Numbered from the stretch's first letter, positions 26,685 to 35,147 are shown. The stretch: 64,000 nucleotides of DNA from JANPPS01 sp965246835 (GCA_965246835.1 CBDFFQ010000001.1:2728001-2792000); one strand, 5' to 3'. A program made the numbers and translations. Notes: a model not told the origin generated them from the sequence alone.

Positions 26685-26888
26685 ATGGCTGTCGGCACCG
26701 TCAAGTGGTTCAATGCCACCAAGGGTTTTGGCTTCATCATGCCGCAGGACGGCAGCAAGGATGTGTTCGTCCACATCACGGCAGTGCAGGCCGCCGGGCT
26801 GAACGGCCTGAACGATGGCCAGAAGGTGACCTATGAAGTGGCGATGGAGCGCGGCAAGGCGGCTGCGACCAACTTGAAGCTCGCCTGA
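26685..26888 (+). CDS. cold-shock domain protein, copy 2
   Basis: Second CspA-family protein of 67 residues, differing from copy 1 at only about nine positions, mostly near the N-terminus and around GLNGLNDGQKVTYEV. RNP1 KGFGFI and RNP2 VFVHI are intact. GAGGAGTGACTCCA precedes ATG at 26685, giving a strong site; an ATG at 26676 lies inside that site and is not used. The pair probably shares at least partial read-through transcription, followed by a hairpin after this gene. Confidence 0.95.
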   Translation: MAVGTVKWFNATKGFGFIMPQDGSKDVFVHITAVQAAGLNGLNDGQKVTYEVAMERGKAAATNLKLA

Positions 26889-26897
26889 TCGAGGTGC

Positions 26898-26923
26898 GGG
26901 GCTGGTGCGTGTGCGCCAGCCCC
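26898..26923 (+). terminator. hairpin after the second cold-shock gene
   Basis: GGGGCTGG (26898-26905) pairs with CCAGCCCC (26916-26923) around a ten-base loop, ten bases after the stop codon. No T tract follows, but it lies between convergent genes, so it may act as a terminator or 3' stabiliser. Confidence 0.6.
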
Positions 26924-26930
26924 ATCCTAC

Positions 26931-27488
26931 CTAGTTGCCCGTCCAGGATGCCGCGCTGATCCCTGCCGTCAGGGCATCGTCCGTTGACTGAATAGCCTCG
27001 ATGCGGGTGGCTCCGGCCTCTCGCAGAAGCTGCTCTGCCTTGCCGCGAGCCTCCTCTGTCTCGGTCCGCACGCCGAGGACCAGATGGCCCTCGATCCCGA
27101 GCACGTTGCGCTTGGTCTCGGTCGTCTCGTCCGCCGCACGGCCCGCGGCTGTGGCTGCGGCGGCACTGCCGGCGCCGACGGCCGCGGCGGCCGCCACCGC
27201 TAGCCCGGCGGCCCCACCGGTTGCGATCGTCGCGCCCGCTACTGCCGCGGCCCCCGCATATCCGGCCATGCCGGTGCCCAACGTGCGAAGCTGCGCCTTG
27301 TCCGTCTCCCCGGCGTCGTTATTGCCCTCGGTATTCGGCATGCCGAAATTCGGATGCTCCTCCGGCGGGCTCAGCACGCCGCGGGGGAAGCCGGCTGACT
27401 CCAGGCGGTTGATCGCGCGTTCTAGCGTCGCCTCGTCCGGGAAATAGGCCTGAAGCTCGACAGTGGGGGCAGAGTTGGGGGCAGACAT
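26931..27488 (-). CDS. hypothetical protein with Gly/Ala-rich hydrophobic core
   Basis: I do not recognise a named family. The 185-residue protein has an N-terminal domain (VELQAYFPDEATLERAINRL) resembling the alpha/beta start of general-stress proteins. A central Gly/Ala-rich hydrophobic hairpin (about 75-130, LGTGMAGYAGAAAVAGATIA) resembles a glycine-zipper membrane insert. A C-terminal ferredoxin-like strand-helix unit follows (GHLVLGVRTETEEARGKAEQ). Start ATG at 27486-27488. It lies 64 bases downstream of the broken GNAT gene, same strand, so the insertion there may also have cut its transcription. Confidence 0.65.
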   Translation of the reverse strand: MSAPNSAPTVELQAYFPDEATLERAINRLESAGFPRGVLSPPEEHPNFGMPNTEGNNDAGETDKAQLRTLGTGMAGYAGAAAVAGATIATGGAAGLAVAAAAAVGAGSAAAATAAGRAADETTETKRNVLGIEGHLVLGVRTETEEARGKAEQLLREAGATRIEAIQSTDDALTAGISAASWTGN

Positions 27489-27552
27489 CGGAACCGGGTC
27501 TCCTGCGTGTGGAGCGGCAACGCAGAAGGGCGGCTCCTGTTCCGCGGGGTCG

Positions 27553-27655
27553 TCAGAGTATGATCCGATATCGCTTACTCGGGAGCCCGCCCAAGCCCGG
27601 CGGCGCGATGAAATCCTCGATGAACGTTCCGCCGCAAGCAGCAATGACCCGCTGA
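27553..27655 (-). pseudogene. GNAT acetyltransferase, C-terminal fragment cut off by insertion
   Basis: The minus-strand frame reads QRVIAACGGTFIEDF then SKRYRIIL and a stop, which is how GNAT N-acetyltransferases end (motif A helix after NLAS, beta-bulge, last strands). The preceding part of the domain is at 31403-31812, on the far side of the insertion cluster. Joining the two with one TGA copy gives 513 bases, an unbroken 171-codon frame reading ENLASQRVIAACGG across the junction. The fragment has no start of its own in native context. Confidence 0.88.
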
Positions 27656-27742
27656 TACCAGATCTCTGAGGTCCTGACTCGGAAGGGGATTCCCGAAACG
27701 TCGCGCATCTGGTTCAAGGTGGTGAACAGAGGGGAGTTCACC

Positions 27743-28288
27743 ATGCCGATCCCACTCCGACCGGATTTCGATGCGACGGCGGTCCGCCTGGAAGCCAAGC
27801 GCAGCAAGGATGGAGCGCAAGCCCGACGTCTTCTGGCTCTGGCAGCGATCTACGAAGGGGCCAGCCGGACGGAGGCGGCGGCGATCGGCAGCGTGACGGT
27901 GCAGATCGTGCGGGACTGGGTGGTGAAGTTCAACGAGCATGGGCCGGCCGGGCTGATCGACCGCAAGCCGCCGGGTCAGCCGTCTCGACTGACGGACGCG
28001 CACCGGGCGGCGCTGGTGCAGGCGATCGAGGATGGGCCAATTCCCAGCATCCACGGCGTGGTCCGCTGGCGGCTGATCGACCTGTGCCAGTGGTTCTGGG
28101 ACACGTTCGAGGTGCGGATTGCTAAGCCGACGCTGAGTCGCGAGGTCCGGGCGTTGGGCTATCGCAAGCTCTCGGCCCGTCCGCGCCATCATGCCCAGGC
28201 CGAGGGTGCGATCGAGGCATTTAAAAAAACTTCCCCGCGCGCCTGGCGGAGGTCGCGCGCCGGCTCGGCACCGATACGGCCAACATAG
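27743..28288 (+). CDS. IS630-family transposase, N-terminal frame (orfA)
   Basis: Protein of 181 residues starting at ATG 27743 after GAGGGGAG. It holds the helix-turn-helix region (RRLLALAAIYEGASRTEAAA) and the winged-helix linker (RKPPGQPSRLTDAHRAALV), then PTLSREVRALGYRKLSARPR. At the TTT-A7 run (28220-28229) the frame continues out of phase to a stop at 28286-28288. A -1 shift there joins it to orfB (AFKK then NFPARLAEV). Such two-frame arrangement is common in IS630 elements, so the split is probably natural. Confidence 0.88.
   Translation: MPIPLRPDFDATAVRLEAKRSKDGAQARRLLALAAIYEGASRTEAAAIGSVTVQIVRDWVVKFNEHGPAGLIDRKPPGQPSRLTDAHRAALVQAIEDGPIPSIHGVVRWRLIDLCQWFWDTFEVRIAKPTLSREVRALGYRKLSARPRHHAQAEGAIEAFKKTSPRAWRRSRAGSAPIRPT
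28223..28229 (+). other. A7 slippage site for transposase frameshifting
   Basis: Seven A residues in the context TTT AAA AAA ACT. A -1 slip reads TTT AAA AAA AAC and enters the orfB frame exactly where homology continues. Ribosomal or polymerase slippage would both work. Confidence 0.75.
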
Positions 28289-28806
28289 AAATCTGGTTTG
28301 GCGACCAGGCCCGCATCGGCCAGAAGAACAAGATTACCCGGCGGTGGGCCCGTCGGGGCTCGCGCCCCTCGGCACCTCACGACCAGCGCACGGCATCGAC
28401 CTACATCTTCGGCGCGATCTGCCCCAGGGACGGCAAGGCGGCGGGCTTGATCCTGCCCTGGTGCAATATCGCCGCGATGGAGCTGTTCCTGCTTGAGCTG
28501 ACCACTCGGGTCGCCCCGGGCCGTCACGCCCTGCTCCTGCTCGACCAGGCCGGGTGGCACATCTCCCAGCGACTGAGCGTGCCCTCGAACATCACCATTA
28601 TGGCCCTGCCCGCCAAGTGCCCCGAGCTGAACCCGCAGGAGAACGTTTGGGAGTTCATGCGCGACAACTGGCTCTCGAACCGGGTGTTCACGAGCTACGA
28701 CAACATCGTCGATCACTGCGCCGACGCCTGGAACAAGCTGGTCGCCCAGCCCTGGCGCATCATGACGCTCGGACTGCGCGAGATCGTGTCCCGAGTCGTG
28801 GTGTAG
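28228..28806 (+). pseudogene. IS630-family transposase orfB, interrupted near its 3' end
   Basis: Identical to the orfB fragment at 3-575 up to the LGLR codons, where the IS256-family element interrupts it. The frame then runs into the element and stops at 28804-28806, replacing the last residues (DWAHQC in copy 1) with EIVSRVVV. The DDE motif, including LNPQENVWEF, is upstream of the break, so only the extreme C-terminus is altered. Whether it still transposes is unknown. Confidence 0.85.
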
Positions 28807-30193
28807 CAACGGCGTTGCTGAGCAGGGCTGGCTGCTCGATCAGGCTGCCAAGGACGGCAGGCTGACGGCGATATCATCGCTGAGTGGGGCGATGGTTTCC
28901 AGGCTCATGTATCGGGCGCGCTGAACGGCCCATTCGTCGTGCTGTTCCAGCAGCAGCGCGCCGATCAGACGGGTGACGGCGGCCTCGTTGGGGAAGATGC
29001 CGACGACCTCGCTGCGGCGCTTAATCTCGCCGTTGAGGCGCTCGAGTGGGTTTGTGCTGTGCAGCTTGGCCCGATGCTGGACGGGAAAACCCATGTAGGC
29101 GAGCACGTCGGCCTCGGCGTCATCCATGAGGGCGGCGAGCTTTGGCACGCGGGGCCGGGCCTGGTCGGCGACCTCGCGCCATTGCTTGCGTGCGGCAGCC
29201 GCGTCGTCTTGGGCGAACGCCGTGCCGACCCAGGCCGAGACGATGCGGCGCTGCGTCTTGCCCGCGTAGGCCAGTGCGTTGCGCATGAAATGCACCCGGC
29301 ACCGCTGCCAGGTCGCGCCGAGCACCTTGATGATGGCGGCCTTGAGCCCGGGATGGGCGTCCGAGACGACCAGCTTGGCGCCGCGCAGGCCGCGCCTGGC
29401 CAGCGATCGCAGGAACTCGACCCAGAACGGCTCGGCCTCGCTGTGGCCCGTGGTCATGCCCAGCACCTCGCGCCTGCCATCTGTGTTGACGCCGACGGCG
29501 ACGATGACGGCGACCGAGACGATGTGATGGTCGCGGCGGACTTTGACGTAGGTGGCGTCAAGCCAGAGATACGGCCAATCCCCCTCAATCGGCCGGGCCA
29601 GGAAGGCGTTGACGCGCTCGTCGATCTCGCCGCACAGGCGGGAAACCTGGCTCTTGCTGATGCCGTCCATGCCCATGGATCGCACCAGGTCGTCGACGGA
29701 GCGGGTGGAGATCCCCTGGATGTAGGCTTCCTGGATCACGGCCGTTAGCGCCTTCTCGGCCATGCGGCGGGGTTCGAGGAAGCCGGGGAAGTAGCTGCCC
29801 CGGCGCAGCTTCGGGATGCGCAGCTCGACGGTGCCGGCCCGGGTCTGCCAGTCGCGGTCGCGGTAGCCGTTGCGCTGGTTGGTCCGCTCGGCGCTGCGCT
29901 CGCCCGGTGCGGCGCCGCAGAGGCCGTCGGTTTCGAGTGCCATGAGGCGTTCGGCGGCGAAGCCGATCATCTCGCGCAGGAACGTCGTATCGGAGCCCTT
30001 CTCCAGAAGCGCGCGAAGGGCGATCTTGTCATCGGTCATCGTGGTGGTCCTCGGGTCAGAGTTGCGTCTCGCAACCCAACCCTACCCAGCAACATCGCGA
30101 TGACCACTGATCGGCTCGTCTCCGCAGCCGCCTACGGCGACCGCTCCGACAAGCCGATCAGTGGCGTCCTACACCACTACCGGGGACACGACC
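28782..30193 (-). mobile_element. IS256-family insertion sequence with 8-bp target duplication
   Basis: 1412 bp with 25-bp imperfect terminal inverted repeats (21 of 25 matching, each ending in the inner word GTGGTGTAG). The 8-bp direct repeat CTGCGCGA flanks it at 28774-28781 and 30194-30201. Copy 1 of the IS630 element (549-556) shows the uninterrupted target, proving the boundaries. It carries one transposase gene on the minus strand. Confidence 0.95.
28840..30039 (-). CDS. IS256-family (mutator-type) transposase
   Basis: Intact transposase of 399 residues. Family marks: the LRIPKLRRGSYFPGFLEPRR region, the first catalytic Asp in LWLDATYVKVR, the second in VVSDAHPGLKAAI, the WQRCRVHFMRNAL region with its Cys-x2-His, and the Glu in NPLERLNGEIKRR. 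The gene spans nearly the whole element. It inserted after the IS630 element, since it splits it. Confidence 0.96.
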   Translation of the reverse strand: MTDDKIALRALLEKGSDTTFLREMIGFAAERLMALETDGLCGAAPGERSAERTNQRNGYRDRDWQTRAGTVELRIPKLRRGSYFPGFLEPRRMAEKALTAVIQEAYIQGISTRSVDDLVRSMGMDGISKSQVSRLCGEIDERVNAFLARPIEGDWPYLWLDATYVKVRRDHHIVSVAVIVAVGVNTDGRREVLGMTTGHSEAEPFWVEFLRSLARRGLRGAKLVVSDAHPGLKAAIIKVLGATWQRCRVHFMRNALAYAGKTQRRIVSAWVGTAFAQDDAAAARKQWREVADQARPRVPKLAALMDDAEADVLAYMGFPVQHRAKLHSTNPLERLNGEIKRRSEVVGIFPNEAAVTRLIGALLLEQHDEWAVQRARYMSLETIAPLSDDIAVSLPSLAA

Positions 30194-30240
30194 CTGCGCG
30201 ACTGGGCACATCAGTGCTGATCAGAGAGACTTGGTATGAG

Positions 30241-31398
30241 GAGACCTGTGCGCGGCAGGGCTGAACGGCTCCGGTTCATGCGGCTTTGGCCTGTGCTGTC
30301 GGGTTCACGTCTCTGACGGACGGTTGTGACACCGGATCCGTCCGGTGTGGGCGTGCGAGGCCGCGCCGCTCACGGAGTCCGGGCGTGATCAGGCCGCGGC
30401 TGCGACAAGCAGCGTCACACTGCGGCGCAAGTTGTAGGCGATCGCGGTCAGCCGCACCTGCAAGCCGGCCTTCGCCAGTCCCAGCCAGCGCATCCGGCGC
30501 AGGCCATAGCTCCGCTTGCACGTGCCGAACACCTTCTCGATCCGGCAACGGACACGACGGACGGACGCATTGTGGGCCCGCAGCCGCTGTGCCGCCGCCT
30601 CACCGCCAAACCCGCCCGTGTGAACCACGCATGGCCTGCCGCCTCGGGCTCGGATGATCCCCTCAGGCCGGTCACCCTGGTAGGCGCTGTCACCAAACGT
30701 GTCGCCGGGCGCCTCGGGCAGGATGGCGCCGAGTTCGGCCGCATCGTGGACGTTGGCGGTGGTGACCTCCACACCGCGGATCAGCCCGGCCTCCTGATCG
30801 GTCGCGACGTGCGCCTTGTAGCCATGCATCGGCTTGCGGCGTCGGTGCCCGGCCCAGCGCCCCTCGCCATCCCTGGGGCTCGCCGACGGGATCAGCGTCG
30901 CGTCCACGAGCGTGCCTGTCCGCACCACCACGCCACGGCGGTCAAGCTGACGCGTGACGGCCTCGAACAAGGCCCGGTCAAGACCCAGGCGCACCAGCTC
31001 GCCCCGGAAACGGACGAAGGCGGTGCGCTCCGGCGTGGCCTCGTGCGTCGAAAAGCCGCAGAACCGGCGGAAGCTCGCCCGGTCGTCGAGCGCGTCCGCA
31101 AGCTTCACGTCCGACAGGTCGTGCCAGGTGGCGAGCAGCAAGGCCCGGAACAATGCCAGCGGAGGCCAGCCGGGCTCGCCCTTGGACGACGCAGAGATGC
31201 CGACGAGGAGCTCGTCCAGCTCCCCCCAAACCACCAACCTCGCGACCTCCTCCAGCGAGGCGCCGCCGGACCGACCCGTCCGATCGCCCCAAAGCTTCTC
31301 TTGTCCGATCCGACGCCGTGCCATGACCGCCTCGACTGCCTACAAGCCTATCGAATCACAGCAGGCCGCGCCAACTCAAGCACCCGCGCACAGGTCTC
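30241..31398 (-). mobile_element. IS5-family insertion sequence, copy 2 (complete)
   Basis: 1158 bp between the same 15-bp perfect terminal repeats as copy 1. TGA occurs at 30237-30239 and 31400-31402; the latter is the start of the interrupted GNAT coding sequence. As in copy 1, the left boundary abuts the right end of an IS630-family element in the same orientation. Confidence 0.92.
30389..31324 (-). CDS. IS5-family transposase, second copy
   Basis: 311 residues, identical throughout to the transposase at 745-1680, including the DDE positions in TLVDATLIPS, GDSAYQGDRPEG and RCRIEKVFGTCKRS. It is intact and, with two copies of identical sequence, was probably mobile recently or the copies are being homogenised by recombination. 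Confidence 0.95.
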   Translation of the reverse strand: MARRRIGQEKLWGDRTGRSGGASLEEVARLVVWGELDELLVGISASSKGEPGWPPLALFRALLLATWHDLSDVKLADALDDRASFRRFCGFSTHEATPERTAFVRFRGELVRLGLDRALFEAVTRQLDRRGVVVRTGTLVDATLIPSASPRDGEGRWAGHRRRKPMHGYKAHVATDQEAGLIRGVEVTTANVHDAAELGAILPEAPGDTFGDSAYQGDRPEGIIRARGGRPCVVHTGGFGGEAAAQRLRAHNASVRRVRCRIEKVFGTCKRSYGLRRMRWLGLAKAGLQVRLTAIAYNLRRSVTLLVAAAA

Positions 31399-31402
31399 AT
31401 GA

Positions 31403-31812
31403 GATGCCAGGTTTTCTGAGTCGGAAGTCAGCTCCACCAAGTCCAGGCCGCGGCGCCGTGCCTCCGGCAAGATCAGGGCCAACGCGCCCCGGGCGATGCC
31501 GCGGCCGCGTTTCCAGGAGACGACCGCATACCCGATATGGCCCAAAACGAATTCTGGCAGCGCAGAGGTGCCGGCCTGCCAGCGGAAGCTGACCCGGCCG
31601 CAGAATTCGCCGTGCCAGATCCATCGCGACACATTGGGCAATCGGGGCACGACGCTGCCGTCCAGCAACGTGATCGGCCCGCCCTGGCCATCGGGATCGT
31701 CCAGACCGGCCAGGAATGCGGCGGGGTCCGTCGCGATCTGCTGCAAGTGCTCCCGGATCGTCGCTTCCGGGTCGAGGTTGCTCGGTGACCAACCGGTCTC
31801 GAGCGCGGCCAC
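31403..31812 (-). pseudogene. GNAT acetyltransferase, N-terminal fragment
   Basis: The minus-strand frame reads MAALETGWSPSNL, then WHGEFCGRVSFRW, GHIGYAVVSWKRGRGIARGA (acetyl-CoA loop R/Q-x-x-G-x-G/A) and LVELTSDSENLAS, where the insertion cluster cuts it. The rest is at 27553-27655. The start shown is GTG at 31810-31812, but the homologous frame continues 17 codons upstream (PDLRLVRPAEEHLAGY) to a CTG at 31861-31863 with no ATG, GTG or TTG available, so the true start may be that CTG overlapping the TerB-like stop. Substrate unknown. Confidence 0.88.
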
Positions 31813-31855
31813 GTAGCCGGCGAGATGTTCCTCAGCCGGCCGAACCAGCCGGAGG

Positions 31856-32308
31856 TCAGGCAGCCTTGCTCACCTTCTGATGCCGCGCCCGCGTTGCCCG
31901 CTCGATCGCCGCGGCCACCAACGGATCGAGCCGCAACTCCACCATCACCAGCTCCAGCATGCGCAGCACAGCCTGCGGCGCCTCACCGCGATCGGCCGCC
32001 ACCACTTCGCAGGCCAGCGCATACGCCGTCTCCCGCAGCCGCGGCTCCAGCGCGTCCCGGATCAGCTGCCCGGCATGGCTCAGGCCGTCATCCTCGCCCA
32101 GCAGATCGACGGCCGCCTCGGTCGCGACCTCGAGCCGGCCGCTGCTGAAATCCTGGAAGATCGGCAGGGTCTGCACCACACCGGCCATCACGCCGATCTC
32201 CCGGTCCGTGATGGCGCCATCCGCCGCCGCGACCAGGACCATGGTGCATACCAGCGCCTCCTGCGGGTCCAGTCCGGTTCGGGCGAGCATGACTTGTTCC
32301 TTCTTCAT
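31856..32308 (-). CDS. TerB-like (tellurite resistance/DUF533-type) helical protein
   Basis: Protein of 150 residues. The TerB fold is recognisable from EALVCTMVLVAAADGAITDREIGVM, with the Asp residues after the AAADG turn that hold metal in TerB, and the second half ALACEVVAADRGEAPQAVLRMLELV repeating the pattern. TerB-type domains occur in tellurite-resistance and membrane-associated stress or defence gene clusters. The gene lies 18 bases downstream of the DinG-like helicase, same strand, and just ahead of the broken GNAT gene. Confidence 0.8.
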   Translation of the reverse strand: MKKEQVMLARTGLDPQEALVCTMVLVAAADGAITDREIGVMAGVVQTLPIFQDFSSGRLEVATEAAVDLLGEDDGLSHAGQLIRDALEPRLRETAYALACEVVAADRGEAPQAVLRMLELVMVELRLDPLVAAAIERATRARHQKVSKAA

Positions 32309-32326
32309 GGGGCGGACCCTAGAGGA

Positions 32327-35107
32327 TCAACCGGGGAGCGCAAGCGGTGCCGAAGCCAGGAACGTTCGCGTTTCCGCGACCGCCTCCGCCAGCCCCACCC
32401 GCCGAACCTCCACCCCCGGCGGAAACGCCGACAGCAGCCGTGTGGGCGTGCGCCGGTCCAGCAACACGAACACGCCGCGATCGGTCGCGGACCGCACGAG
32501 CCGTCCGAAGGCCTGACGCAGCCGCAGCCGCGCCTTGCTGTCGTCGAAGCCGCGGGGATCGCCGTTCGACAGATGGGTGCGCCGCTCGCGATGCAGGATG
32601 TCCGGTCTTGGCCAGGGCACGCGATCGAACACCACCAGGCGCAGCGCCCGGCCCGGCACGTCCACCCCGTCCCGCATCGCATCCGTGCCCAGCAGGCAGC
32701 TATCCACCTCGGTCCGGAACACGTCGACCAGCGTGGCGTTGTCCATCGCGTCGATGTGCTGTGCGAGCAGCGGCAGGCCCGCCGCTTCCAGCTCCGGCGC
32801 GATGCGCTGGTGCACGGCGCGGAGCCGCTGGATGGCGGTGAACAGGCCCAGCGCCCCGCCGCCCGCCGCCTGGAACAGCGCACGGTAGGCGCCGGCGAGC
32901 GGCCCGACTTCACCCGGCCCCACATCGGTCACCACGAAGCACCGCGTCTGCGCCGCATAGTCGAACGGACTCGCGACCGAGACGCGCAAAGCGGGGGAGG
33001 GCAGGTGCGCCGCGCCAACCCTGGCCTCGGCCGACAGCCACGACGTTTCGGCGTCAGCCTCCCCAGTGTCGCGCAGCGTGGCGGAGGTGATCAGGAGGCC
33101 ATGGGCGGGCCGGGCCAAAACGGTCGCGAACGGGATGGTGGGATCCAGCCAATGGCGATGCAGGCCCACGTCACGATCCCCGGCGGATCGGCGGTCGAGA
33201 TGGAGAGAATGGATGTGCTCCGGCCGCTCCCCGGGCTCTGGCGGCGGGCTAGACAATGTCGCGAGCATCGCCTGCCACGCCACCACGCGGTCGAATGCCC
33301 GGCGCTTGAGCGAGCGCCGCGCGGCCTCGATCCGCTGGCGCACCGCCTGGTCCAGCTCCTCGCTCTCGTCCTCGAGCTTTTCGCCCAGGCGGTGCAGCAA
33401 CGTCTGCAGCGGCTCCGCCAGTCGCTGCAACGCCCGCGCCACGGTGAGCGCGGCGGCTGCCAGCTCTGGGCTCACGGGATGCAGGTCGCATTCATGCTGG
33501 CCGGGGCCCAAATCCTGCTCGTCCACCGTTGCGAGCCGGGCGATGACCTGGGTGCGGAACAGGCCGAGCAGCGTTTCCACCATTGTGGCGCCGGGGTCGC
33601 CATGCCCCAGCCGCCCGCCCCACCCGGACGCCGGCAGGGCGCGCGCGGCCTGCAACACGGCATCCAGCGGCGCCTCCAGCTTCGGATCGCCCGCCACCAG
33701 GTCTTCCAGCCGCCGGCGCAGGCCCCGGGCGCGGGAGCGGCCCTCCTCCGCGCCAAGGAGCCATTGCCGCAGCATGGCCGCCTCCACGCCCGATAGCGCC
33801 GCGCTGAACGCGCCATCGGCGGCATCGAACAGATGATGCCCCTCGTCGAACACATACCGGCTCGGCACGTCGTTATCGTCGAGGCCGCCCCAGGCTGCCT
33901 GCGCCATCACCAGCGCGTGGTTCGCCACCACCAGCTCCGCCCCACGCGCCCGGCGAATGGTGTGCTCCACGAAGCATTTTCGGTAATGCGGGCAGGCGCC
34001 GAAGATGCACTCACCGCGCCGGTCCGCGATGGCCGGCAGCAGGCCGTGGCCGAACAGCTCCGGAAACCAGCCCGGCAGATCGCCGCCCGCGATATCCCCA
34101 TCGGCCGTCGCCAGCAGCCAGCGCGCCACGAGCCCAAGCGCCACCAGGTTCTGCGTGAGCCCGGCGCCGTTCACCTGCTCCTCGTAGTTCAGCAAACACA
34201 GGTAGTTCTCGCGCCCCTTGCGGACCACGACGCGGCGGCGGCGTTCGGCCGGGTCGGGGAACAGCCGGGCGAGCTCGGCGTCGATCTGGCGTTGCAGGTG
34301 CCGCGTGTAGGTGCTGATCCACACGGTGCCGCGGTTCCGCTCCGCCCATACGCTGGCGGGCGCGACGTAACCGAGGGTCTTGCCCGTGCCGGTCCCGGCC
34401 TCCGCCAGCACCATGTGCGGGTCGCCCGCCGCCGCCCGCGCATCGAACGCGACGGCGGCGGCACTGGCGTAGTCGGCCTGGCCGGGCCGTTGCTCGGAGC
34501 CAGCGCCCAGCATCTGCGCCAACCGCGCCCGCGCCTCCGCCGGCAGCACCGGCAGGGCACCCGGCGGCGGGGCCGGCGCCTCGTCTTCCCAATCGGGCAG
34601 GCGACGCCAGGCTTTCAGCGCATCCTGGCGCGGCTGCGCGGCGGGCTGTCCAAGGGCCGCCAGCACCGGCGCTGCCCACAACCACCCGGCCTGCCCCAGC
34701 CGCGCCGCGAGCCCCGCCGCCTCGTTGTTCAACGGCACGTCCTTCGCCCGCCCGAGATGCCGCAACAAGGTGGCGGCCAACTCCGGCAGCAGCGCCGCCG
34801 CCTCCTCCGCGTTGGCGGGCGGATCGAGGTCGAGTGCCAGCGCCATGCCGCGCGGCGTGGGCGTCACGGGGCGCGCCGGCAGCACGAAGGCGAACAGCTC
34901 CAACAGGTCGAGGCACGGCAGGTCACGCAGACCGAGCCGCCGGAGCGTGGCGGGCGCATGCACCAGCAGCGGCGGTGGCCCGTCCCGCAGGTGGGAAGCG
35001 GCCTCCCGGTCCGTGAGGGTCAGCAGCTCGCCATCCACGGTCAGCACCGCTGCGCGGCCATGACCGGCGACGACGGACGGCGCGTCGGGCAGCTGGAGGG
35101 GGGTCAT
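32327..35107 (-). CDS. DinG/XPD-like superfamily 2 DNA helicase
   Basis: Protein of 926 residues. Walker A is LAEAGTGTGKTLGYVAP near residue 260, the DEAH box is DEGHHLFD, and motif VI is LRQAFGRLVRSATDRGVF. Four Cys residues in the XPD-like arrangement (one in ENYLCLLNY, then GECIFGACPHYRKCF) suggest an iron-sulfur cluster. N-terminal 220 residues are an extra, poorly conserved domain. This is the alphaproteobacterial long DinG-like type, a 5'-3' helicase in repair. Start ATG at 35105-35107 is preferred over an upstream extension. Confidence 0.9.
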   Translation of the reverse strand: MTPLQLPDAPSVVAGHGRAAVLTVDGELLTLTDREAASHLRDGPPPLLVHAPATLRRLGLRDLPCLDLLELFAFVLPARPVTPTPRGMALALDLDPPANAEEAAALLPELAATLLRHLGRAKDVPLNNEAAGLAARLGQAGWLWAAPVLAALGQPAAQPRQDALKAWRRLPDWEDEAPAPPPGALPVLPAEARARLAQMLGAGSEQRPGQADYASAAAVAFDARAAAGDPHMVLAEAGTGTGKTLGYVAPASVWAERNRGTVWISTYTRHLQRQIDAELARLFPDPAERRRRVVVRKGRENYLCLLNYEEQVNGAGLTQNLVALGLVARWLLATADGDIAGGDLPGWFPELFGHGLLPAIADRRGECIFGACPHYRKCFVEHTIRRARGAELVVANHALVMAQAAWGGLDDNDVPSRYVFDEGHHLFDAADGAFSAALSGVEAAMLRQWLLGAEEGRSRARGLRRRLEDLVAGDPKLEAPLDAVLQAARALPASGWGGRLGHGDPGATMVETLLGLFRTQVIARLATVDEQDLGPGQHECDLHPVSPELAAAALTVARALQRLAEPLQTLLHRLGEKLEDESEELDQAVRQRIEAARRSLKRRAFDRVVAWQAMLATLSSPPPEPGERPEHIHSLHLDRRSAGDRDVGLHRHWLDPTIPFATVLARPAHGLLITSATLRDTGEADAETSWLSAEARVGAAHLPSPALRVSVASPFDYAAQTRCFVVTDVGPGEVGPLAGAYRALFQAAGGGALGLFTAIQRLRAVHQRIAPELEAAGLPLLAQHIDAMDNATLVDVFRTEVDSCLLGTDAMRDGVDVPGRALRLVVFDRVPWPRPDILHRERRTHLSNGDPRGFDDSKARLRLRQAFGRLVRSATDRGVFVLLDRRTPTRLLSAFPPGVEVRRVGLAEAVAETRTFLASAPLALPG

Positions 35108-35147
35108 GCGGGTGTATTTAGTCGGGGTGGCAGCGCATGGCTCGCAC

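Larger units (their letters stand above)
27656..30236 (+). mobile_element. IS630-family element, copy 2, interrupted by an IS256-family element
   Basis: The left end is TACCAGATCTCTGAGG from 27656; the right end is ACTTGGTA ending at 30236. The ends are imperfect inverted repeats (11 of 16 after the TA). Without the inserted 1412-bp element and its 8-bp duplication the length is 1161 bp, normal for the family. Flanks are TGA at 27653-27655 and TGA at 30237-30239, whereas IS630 elements usually duplicate TA; the TA here may belong to the element ends. It sits inside a GNAT gene. Confidence 0.88.

Noticed and set aside
27656..30236. TA as the target duplication of the IS630 element in copy 2.
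   Set aside because: Assuming a native TA between the GNAT fragments puts them out of frame, whereas a shared TGA restores the frame exactly. TA is therefore treated as part of the element ends here.
31880..33796. A 638-codon plus-strand frame across TerB and the helicase.
   Set aside because: Composition is that of an antisense shadow, whereas the minus strand shows Walker A, DEAH and FeS Cys motifs.
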